The translations under genes were made by a program, and so were the position numbers. The notes under the pieces were generated by a model that had not been told where the DNA came from, made no database searches, and was given only the letters and a program-made list of their open reading frames with translations. From a virus, in the IMG/VR virus record IMGVR_UViG_3300022200_000178, positions 1-34,745 of that record: DNA of 34,745 nt; one strand, given 5' to 3'. Of the stretch, positions 30,793 to 34,745 are shown piece by piece (position 1 is the first letter of the stretch; every line of letters starts with the position of its first letter).

Positions 30793-30924
30793 TTACTGCT
30801 TTACTGATTTTCTTACTTTTTTATTTATATTATATAACATTGTGGTACGAATTACAATGTCTTTGGGGACGCGTGTGCCGCGTTCTAGCACTGGCTTGTG
30901 CTTACTGGGTTTATATCTAAGCAC
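30793..30924 (-). CDS. 43-residue basic protein, GTG start
   Basis: The GTG at 30922-30924 has GGGAGG seven bases upstream and overlaps the previous stop (TAGTG). The product starts MLRYKPSKHKPVLERGTRVP and ends Lys-rich, with VRKSVKQ before TAA. Composition and the strong ribosome binding site favour a real gene. The promoter candidate at 30829-30857 lies inside its 3' half. Function is unknown. Confidence 0.6.
   Translation of the reverse strand: MLRYKPSKHKPVLERGTRVPKDIVIRTTMLYNINKKVRKSVKQ
30829..30857 (-). promoter_or_regulatory. sigma70-type promoter candidate for the AAA+/VWA unit
   Basis: Leftward reading gives TTGTAA (30852-30857), a 17-base spacer and a perfect TATAAT (30829-30834). 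The predicted start is near 30822, with copy 4 of the palindrome in the 5' leader. The spacer holds CGTACCACA, a near copy of the TGTGGTACA motif seen in the control region. It lies in the coding part of a tiny gene, which lowers certainty. Confidence 0.5.
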
Positions 30925-31178
30925 TACATATCCTCCCAGTATTCTCTGAGTGTCATCTTGGCTCGTATCAGACGGTCGCGCTCCTCCGCGTCCATGTAAT
31001 GTTTTACTTCTAGCCCAATCTCTTCGGCATCGAAGTTAGTCCGCAGCTTGCGCTCGTCCATTGACACTACACGTAACTTCTTACCGTCAATGTCCTCTAC
31101 AGCCCAAGCTGTGTTTTTGTGGTGAACCACCGAGCCTAGTTCTACTCGGTTACCGTTAGGGAATGAAATCTTAATCAC
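30924..31178 (-). CDS. small beta-rich hypothetical protein
   Basis: This gene encodes 84 residues. MIKISFPNGNRVELGSVVHH and KKLRVVSMDERKLR look like a small barrel, followed by a charged helix (DAEERDRLIRAKMTLREYW). The ATG overlaps the preceding stop by four bases. No family is recognised. Confidence 0.65.
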   Translation of the reverse strand: MIKISFPNGNRVELGSVVHHKNTAWAVEDIDGKKLRVVSMDERKLRTNFDAEEIGLEVKHYMDAEERDRLIRAKMTLREYWEDM

Positions 31179-32083
31179 AATATAAACTCCGCGTTGATTG
31201 GCAAACTAAATACTCCCTCCTCCGCTTTGGTCGGAGTGAATATCTCTCTACTAAACTCTCGCTTGAGCGAGTCGTGCACGTTCTTCTTTATCTTCTTAGG
31301 GATAAGAGAAAACGTAGTTGTGAACCCTGCGCCCGTCCAATTCCTAGTATTTTCTATCGAGTTAAATATCACAGAGGTCGTGGCTTTCGCCCAATAGTCT
31401 GTAATGTTCTCAGGGTCGAACGGTTCAGGAATCGAACCGAAACAGAAAACCCTAGCGTGATTGTAGTTGTAGTAGTACGGGCTATATTCCATGTTGTTTC
31501 TGTAGAAGGATTCAGGGTCAATCACTTTACTTAGGGCTAGGCAGTGATTGATAAAGCTCTCGAACCTCCCGTAGACTTCCCGCGCCGCTGCCCTGTTTAC
31601 TTCCCATCTGGTTACTAGCCTAGGCTCAACGGGTCTAATACTGTTACCGTCAGGCGCAAAAACTACCCTGTCTCCGCTTGGTAACCACCAGTGCTTGCGG
31701 TACGCGTGTAGGTCACCAAGTCCTACCCAAGTCTCACCACCTTTCTCCGCTACCTGCGCACGATACGGGGTAAGTATCTCCTGCATGAACGCATTAGTGG
31801 TTTGTGATGAATAGGTGTTATCCAAGATAATCGTCCCGTCCTCGACAAAGGTCACCACTGGTGTCTCGTACAACACACACTCAATGGCTGCTGGTGCCTG
31901 AGCAGTCTGCACCCTCTCCCTAATTAGGTACTGGGTTTTCTTCCTGCCGTTCTTGGTATCACAAATAGGTCTTAGACCTGCGTTCCTACCTCTACCACCG
32001 ATTGGCTTGATGCGGTCGTGGTACTTCTTTGCAGTAGCGTAGTCCCTCAGATGAAACGGCATATCAGTAAGTTGACTAAGCAT
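31175..32083 (-). CDS. hypothetical protein, 302 residues
   Basis: This gene encodes 302 residues; the ATG at 32083 follows AAGGAGAACAAC. The N-terminus is basic with repeated Gly-Arg (KPIGGRGRNAGLRPICD), and aromatic-rich segments follow (YRKHWWLPSGDRVVF, MEYSPYYYNYNHARVF). The C-terminus is basic (LIPKKIKKNVHDSLKREF). It has an alpha/beta feel but shows no nucleotide-binding or catalytic motif I recognise. It is the largest gene of the upstream half of the accessory block. Palindrome copy 5 lies 47 bases upstream. Confidence 0.7.
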   Translation of the reverse strand: MLSQLTDMPFHLRDYATAKKYHDRIKPIGGRGRNAGLRPICDTKNGRKKTQYLIRERVQTAQAPAAIECVLYETPVVTFVEDGTIILDNTYSSQTTNAFMQEILTPYRAQVAEKGGETWVGLGDLHAYRKHWWLPSGDRVVFAPDGNSIRPVEPRLVTRWEVNRAAAREVYGRFESFINHCLALSKVIDPESFYRNNMEYSPYYYNYNHARVFCFGSIPEPFDPENITDYWAKATTSVIFNSIENTRNWTGAGFTTTFSLIPKKIKKNVHDSLKREFSREIFTPTKAEEGVFSLPINAEFIL

Positions 32084-32128
32084 GTTGTTCTCCTTGGTTG
32101 AAGGTTTAAGTTTTTCTGGTTATCCGCA

Positions 32129-32338
32129 CTACCTAACAGTTGTTAGGTTATGTGCATCGGGTCGGGGTTGCTTCTTGATTGCAGCCAGTGTCTCCTCGGC
32201 TTTCTCAAGGTTGGCTATGGCTTGTGCCACATTGTTACGCCTAGATATTAGACGCGCATCAAAGTACGGGGCTTGGTCTTTCAGCTCCGCATCTATGTAC
32301 TCAAGCATTGAGCGTAGGTCTTCCATCGTGTATTCCAT
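32129..32338 (-). CDS. small helical protein whose end is encoded by the palindrome
   Basis: This gene encodes 69 residues behind AAGGGG, mostly charged helix (DLRSMLEYIDAELKDQ, ISRRNNVAQAIANLEKAEE). The last codons (NLTTVR and part of the stop region) are written by palindrome copy 5. This shows the site can sit on coding sequence. No family is recognised. Confidence 0.6.
   Translation of the reverse strand: MEYTMEDLRSMLEYIDAELKDQAPYFDARLISRRNNVAQAIANLEKAEETLAAIKKQPRPDAHNLTTVR
32131..32148. repeat. dispersed palindrome, copy 5 (AGTT centre)
   Basis: ACCTAACAGTTGTTAGGT: arms intact, centre AGTT instead of AATT. It overlaps the last codons of the 69-residue gene and lies 47 bases before the ATG at 32083. 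Confidence 0.95.
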
Positions 32339-32350
32339 AAGAATTACCCC

Positions 32351-32539
32351 TTAAAATAAGAACGCGAGTACAGTGAGCATATAAATACCCGCAGCGAATC
32401 CAAGTGCGAATAGCACACGCCCTACCCACACCCAAACGGGAGCATTGGCTTCCTCGTCCTGCCATCGGTACTGGTTGTGCGGGTCGTGGATATTCAGGGT
32501 TTTGTAACATTCGCCTACGGTGTGCTTACTTCTTTTCAT
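32351..32539 (-). CDS. small membrane protein
   Basis: This gene encodes 62 residues from the ATG at 32539, behind GAGGAGG. The N-terminal 30 residues are polar. Residues ~36-62 (VWVGRVLFALGFAAGIYMLTVLAFLF) form one strong transmembrane helix ending at the C-terminus, so it is a tail-anchored type protein. It overlaps the upstream gene by four bases. Function is unknown. Confidence 0.65.
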   Translation of the reverse strand: MKRSKHTVGECYKTLNIHDPHNQYRWQDEEANAPVWVWVGRVLFALGFAAGIYMLTVLAFLF

Positions 32540-32727
32540 TGTTGTTCCTCCTCGTTTAAGAACTCGCAAAGCACCCAAAACACCACCTGACAGGCAGCGT
32601 TGTATCCTGCTTCATAAGTATCAGGTGGTAAGCTATCTCCGCATGGGTCGATAAGTGTAATCCACCTATCCTCGGAGTATTCCTCCCTCACCCGTGAACG
32701 TATTGCTTCCAACTCTTCTAGCTTCAT
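32536..32727 (-). CDS. small hypothetical protein
   Basis: This gene encodes 63 residues from the ATG at 32727, behind AAGGAGAACAAC. The product has a charged helix (MKLEELEAIRSRVREEY), an acidic loop (DPCGDSLPPDTYEAGYN) and a hydrophobic helix (AACQVVFWVLCEFL). The TTG-started longer frame is rejected since it would read the palindrome. Function is unknown. Confidence 0.65.
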   Translation of the reverse strand: MKLEELEAIRSRVREEYSEDRWITLIDPCGDSLPPDTYEAGYNAACQVVFWVLCEFLNEEEQQ

Positions 32728-32739
32728 GTTGTTCTCCTT

Positions 32740-32757
32740 ACCTAACAATTGTTAGGT
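32740..32757. repeat. dispersed palindrome, copy 6
   Basis: Perfect copy ending 12 bases upstream of the ATG at 32727, directly before its AAGGAG. Confidence 0.95.
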
Positions 32758-32771
32758 TGTGCGTTGAGTTT

Positions 32772-33020
32772 TTAAGTTGTTCTCTTAGGGTTGATTTTCT
32801 TTGCGACTTCACGTGCGTCTGCGCCAGTGAAAGCCATGTAACATTGCTTGTGCAATGGCAAGATGGTGTGGTGCTTTGCTGCTACCTTCTTAGCTGCATC
32901 TTCCCCGCACTTCATGCACAGGCGGTAGCCTAGCTCGGCGCGGCGGGAATCAAACAAAACATCGCACTCGGGGTTAGCGCAGGGATACTCTGTTAATAAC
33001 TCGCTTTTAACTTTGCCCAT
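32772..33020 (-). CDS. zinc-ribbon hypothetical protein, first gene of the leftward block
   Basis: This gene encodes 82 residues from the ATG at 33020, behind AAGGAG. Cys14-x4-Cys19 and Cys35-x2-Cys38 (CMKCGED) form a probable zinc ribbon, followed by a basic helix (AKKVAAKHHTILPLHKQC). It is the promoter-proximal leftward gene next to the control region, so an early regulatory or DNA-binding role is plausible. That role is inference from position and fold. Confidence 0.7.
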   Translation of the reverse strand: MGKVKSELLTEYPCANPECDVLFDSRRAELGYRLCMKCGEDAAKKVAAKHHTILPLHKQCYMAFTGADAREVAKKINPKRTT

Positions 33021-33043
33021 ATAGTCTCCTTGGTGTGAATGTA

Positions 33044-33061
33044 ACCTAACAATTGTTAGGT
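33044..33061. repeat. dispersed palindrome, copy 7
   Basis: Perfect copy 23 bases upstream of the ATG at 33020, in the leader between it and the promoter candidate at 33123. Confidence 0.95.
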
Positions 33062-33122
33062 GCTGTGGACGGGTCGAAAAACCCGAAACGTGATAAAAAC
33101 CAAAAATAACAGAAAAAAGAAC

Positions 33123-33151
33123 ATTGTACCACATTGTTACGTGAATTTCAA
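33123..33151 (-). promoter_or_regulatory. leftward early promoter candidate
   Basis: Leftward reading gives TTGAAA (33146-33151), exactly 17 bases, then TACAAT (33123-33128), preceded by TGG to give an extended -10. A GTTACG site lies in the spacer and the TGTGGTACA motif overlaps the -10, so proteins binding either would control it. It would drive the genes from 33020 leftward. Confidence 0.6.
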
Positions 33152-33597
33152 GCTGAGTGGGGACGCTCGCGCCAAAGAGTAATGTTACGAAAATGGGGTA
33201 ATGTTACGAAAAACGGTGTAATGTTACGAGGCGTTTCACAATGTGGTACAGAGCTGAAGCCAGTAATGACGCGGGCTGTGGGGGAGTGTTAAGTGTATTG
33301 TTATATTGTTATGGGTTTTTAGGAAAATCAAAGGTTCCATCGGATTGTTTTGCTCATTGCACGAGAGACTCTCTTGCTCTCTAATTTGTCTCAGATTGAT
33401 TTTTTTCACGTAACATTCGTAACATTACCTTTTCTACTGCAAAAACAACGACTTAGCTCGTAACAATACCATTTTCATTTCGTAACAATCGTCACAGTGT
33501 GGTACATCGTTACGTTTAACTCCTTCCGTCCCCTTAGTTACTATCATGAGCACCAAATTTTGTTTTAGGCTTGCTGGGAATCGAAACGTAACATTAC
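33133..33597. repeat. ten GTTACG iteron-like sites in opposed arrays
   Basis: Rightward copies: 33133-33141 (ATTGTTACG), 33181-33189, 33200-33208 and 33220-33228 (AATGTTACG), and 33506-33514 (ATCGTTACG). Leftward copies: 33409-33417, 33418-33426, 33459-33467, 33481-33489 and 33587-33595. The three AATGTTACG copies are spaced 19-20 bases apart, close to two helical turns. Opposed clusters flank a 180-bp segment. Confidence 0.8.
33521..33551 (+). repeat. 31-bp direct repeat, copy A
   Basis: It begins TCCTTCCGTC, contains TTAGTTACTATC and ends ATGAGC. It differs from copy B at one position. TACTAT (33539-33544), 17 bases after TTAACT (33516-33521), could be a weak rightward promoter. The palindrome lies 73 bases downstream. 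Confidence 0.9.
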
Positions 33598-33624
33598 TAC
33601 AGCTAGGCACTTAGCCACAAGATT

Positions 33625-33642
33625 ACCTAACAGTTGTTAGGT
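33625..33642. repeat. dispersed palindrome, copy 8 (AGTT centre)
   Basis: ACCTAACAGTTGTTAGGT inside the control region between the two 31-bp repeats. Same centre as copy 5. Confidence 0.95.
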
Positions 33643-33689
33643 TATGAGCACGAAATGGGTACGCGGTGCAGGTCAGACGGTGACTTAAG

Positions 33690-33720
33690 TCCTTCCGTTC
33701 CCTTAGTTACTATCATGAGC
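33690..33720 (+). repeat. 31-bp direct repeat, copy B
   Basis: It begins TCCTTCCGTT and ends ATGAGC, 169 bases after copy A. TACTAT (33708-33713) follows TTAAGT (33685-33690) by 17 bases, the same geometry as copy A. The palindrome starts 35 bases downstream. A short frame opened by its ATG is not considered a gene. Confidence 0.9.
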
Positions 33721-33755
33721 CCCGCTTCTCGTTCGCACCCTATTGGCTGGGCACT

Positions 33756-33773
33756 ACCTAACAATTGTTAGGT
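33756..33773. repeat. dispersed palindrome, copy 9
   Basis: Perfect copy 36 bases after direct repeat B and upstream of the rightward 239-residue gene. Confidence 0.95.
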
Positions 33774-33887
33774 GCTGAATTATCACCGGACAGAAAAAGT
33801 TGAAAATGTGGTACATTTGATAAAATGGCTTCGCCAGTCAAAACTAATCAGCGCCGCCGTGACTGGGTAGCGGCACGGAGATTCACA

Positions 33888-34607
33888 ATGGAAAATTTCA
33901 CCCTTACCTCAGACTTGAACCTCGACAACGTAGTTGCGCTTTCAGACCGCCTTGCCAAACTGGACAAGAGCGCAGACCAGAATCAGCTTGCCGAGGCAAT
34001 AGGCAATGCGACACTGGTACAAATTGCAGCAGTAAGCAATCATGGCGAGCGCATATCAGGCAGCGCCGAGCGCGCCGTAGCAGCTTGGTTGAATGTCGCC
34101 TTGCCAGTAACATTAGGCGCGCAATGGTACGCTGTAGAGTATCGGGAAAAGTCAGACATCGCGAAGGCACTGGCACCACACAAGAAGGACATTTTTGCCG
34201 CATGGAGCAGCAGCAACCCCAGCACCAAGTGGTCGCGAGTCCGCGACTACGGCGAAGAACTGGCAGAGCCCGCAATGCGCGAACTTGTGGACGCAATCGA
34301 GGACGAAGCCGAGCGCGAGCAGCTAGCGGTATATTACGGACTCGACCAGACCGAGGAAACCGGGGAGACCGAAGCCGAAAGCAGTAATAGCCGCAATCGT
34401 GACTTATACGAGCGCAGCGTAGTAGAGACAGGCAAACTATACCGCGCACTGAATGCCAGTGAGAACGACGGGATAATTAAAGCACACCCCAAGTGTGTTC
34501 AGATTACCGCAGCACTGGAGTACTACACCAAAGCACTCGAGGCGTTGGGCGCGCCGCTTGAAGATGAGGACCTAGCCCAGTTTATGAAGGACGTCGCCAA
34601 GCGCTAA
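33888..34607 (+). CDS. unrecognised 239-residue protein beside the control region
   Basis: The ATG at 33888 is chosen over an in-frame ATG at 33825 because only the former has GGAG at eight bases. The product has helical segments (DNVVALSDRLAKLDKSADQ, ISGSAERAVAAWLNVALPV), an acidic hinge (GLDQTEETGETEAES) and a C-terminal helix pair. There is no HTH, nuclease or AAA motif that I recognise. Codon use looks more GC-rich than that of its neighbours. It is the only rightward gene between the control region and the window end, has its own terminator and is preceded by palindrome copy 9. A replication initiator, partition-type or repressor role would fit the location but is inference only. Confidence 0.75.
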   Translation: MENFTLTSDLNLDNVVALSDRLAKLDKSADQNQLAEAIGNATLVQIAAVSNHGERISGSAERAVAAWLNVALPVTLGAQWYAVEYREKSDIAKALAPHKKDIFAAWSSSNPSTKWSRVRDYGEELAEPAMRELVDAIEDEAEREQLAVYYGLDQTEETGETEAESSNSRNRDLYERSVVETGKLYRALNASENDGIIKAHPKCVQITAALEYYTKALEALGAPLEDEDLAQFMKDVAKR

Positions 34608-34624
34608 ACCTAGCTAGACCATTG

Positions 34625-34654
34625 AGCCGCGCCTAAACAGCGCGGCTTTTTTTT
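34625..34654 (+). terminator. rho-independent terminator
   Basis: AGCCGCGC-CTAAACA-GCGCGGCT, a perfect eight-base-pair stem followed by eight T (34647-34654; the first overlaps the stem). It lies 18 bases after the 239-residue gene stop. Confidence 0.92.
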
Positions 34655-34680
34655 GCCCCGAGAAAACCCAGAGCGCCACG

Positions 34681-34698
34681 ACCTAACAATTGTTAGGT
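34681..34698. repeat. dispersed palindrome, copy 10
   Basis: Perfect copy beyond the terminator, upstream of whatever follows the window. The last ~45 bases are open in frames on both strands, but no gene can be called. Confidence 0.95.
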
Positions 34699-34745
34699 GG
34701 CGTTGACCCCGACCCCAAAGCCGACTGGACAGCCGAACCGCAGAC

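Larger units (their letters stand above)
33125..33815. repeat. TGTGGTACA motif, four copies
   Basis: AATGTGGTACA occurs at 33240-33250 and 33805-33815 (rightward) and 33125-33135 (leftward); AGTGTGGTACA occurs at 33496-33506. A degenerate copy lies at 30840-30850. The leftward copy forms the extended -10 of a promoter. The copy at 33804-33818 sits in an inverted repeat, AAATGT-GGT-ACATTT. Confidence 0.75.
33021..33887. other. gene-free control region, probable origin
   Basis: This 867-bp region lies between divergent gene blocks. It holds GTTACG iterons, TGTGGTACA motifs, a 31-bp direct repeat, three palindrome copies, the leftward promoter and a GAGAG-A-CTCTC hairpin at 33363-33373. An AT-rich stretch covers about 33289-33330. 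No convincing gene was found in it. The combination suggests an origin and control region. Confidence 0.65.

Noticed and set aside
33236-33409. 57-codon GTG-started minus-strand frame (starts KKINLRQIREQ)
   Set aside because: It has no ribosome binding site, its second half is not protein-like, and it crosses the iteron and motif sites.
33133-33773. Control-region repeats as a CRISPR array
   Set aside because: Sites are short, vary in orientation and spacing, and lack uniform repeat-spacer structure.
33825-33887. Upstream ATG for the 239-residue gene
   Set aside because: There is no Shine-Dalgarno sequence at 33825 and a possible -10 overlaps it; GGAG is correctly placed before 33888.
1-34745. 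tRNA genes or integration site
   Set aside because: No cloverleaf with a GGTTCGA-type T arm was seen, and no integrase motif was found on either strand.

Overview
The window looks like most of a tailed bacteriophage genome, or a phage region. It has dense gene packing, a rightward block of low-complexity virion and ejection-type proteins, and a leftward block of phage DNA-replication genes. No integrase, terminase, portal or capsid gene is visible, and there are no ribosomal, tRNA or CRISPR features. Base composition looks moderate. The giant internal protein, the glycine-rich GG-x-V-x-GY segments and the general style recall uncultured marine proteobacterial phages. The host assignment is inference.

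Layout. (1) Positions 1-12360, plus strand: the 3' end of a virion protein, two repeat-rich structural proteins, an Ala/Gln-rich protein, a coiled-coil protein and a 2202-residue internal virion protein with an HExxH metallopeptidase motif. (2) Positions 12361-26113, minus strand: a replication and nucleotide-processing block. It holds a VRR-NUC nuclease, a family A DNA polymerase, DUF3310, a GNAT-like protein, a SleB-type cell-wall hydrolase, a staphylococcal-nuclease-fold protein, a Cas4/RecB-like PD-(D/E)XK nuclease with an Fe-S cysteine pattern, a SNF2-type helicase, a putative ssDNA-binding protein, a small HTH protein and a fused AEP primase-helicase. Many tiny overlapping genes are interspersed, several with GTG or TTG starts. 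(3) Positions 26164-33020, minus strand: an accessory/early block. Its core is a MoxR/CobS-like AAA+ ATPase, a VWA plus HExxH protein, three uncharacterised proteins and a 49-residue ribbon-helix-helix (BrnA-like) protein. (4) Positions 33021-33887: a gene-free control region that probably holds the replication origin and divergent promoters. (5) Positions 33888-34607, plus strand: an unrecognised 239-residue protein with its own terminator.

The most notable signal is a palindrome, ACCTAACAATTGTTAGGT. It occurs ten times, only in 26.2-34.7 kb, and usually ends 11-12 nt before a start codon, so it abuts or overlaps the Shine-Dalgarno region. It looks like a dispersed operator (comparable in layout to the stoperators of mycobacteriophage L5) or an RNA hairpin controlling translation. 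The 33.1-33.8 kb control region also holds ten GTTACG iteron-like sites in opposed arrays, four TGTGGTACA motifs and a 31-bp direct repeat.

How the parts may work together (inference): leftward promoters near 33.1 kb and 30.8 kb would express the accessory block, which ends at a terminator near 26.17 kb. Promoters near 26.13 kb and 17.09 kb would express the replication genes. The rightward virion block meets the leftward block tail to tail with no gap at 12360/12361.
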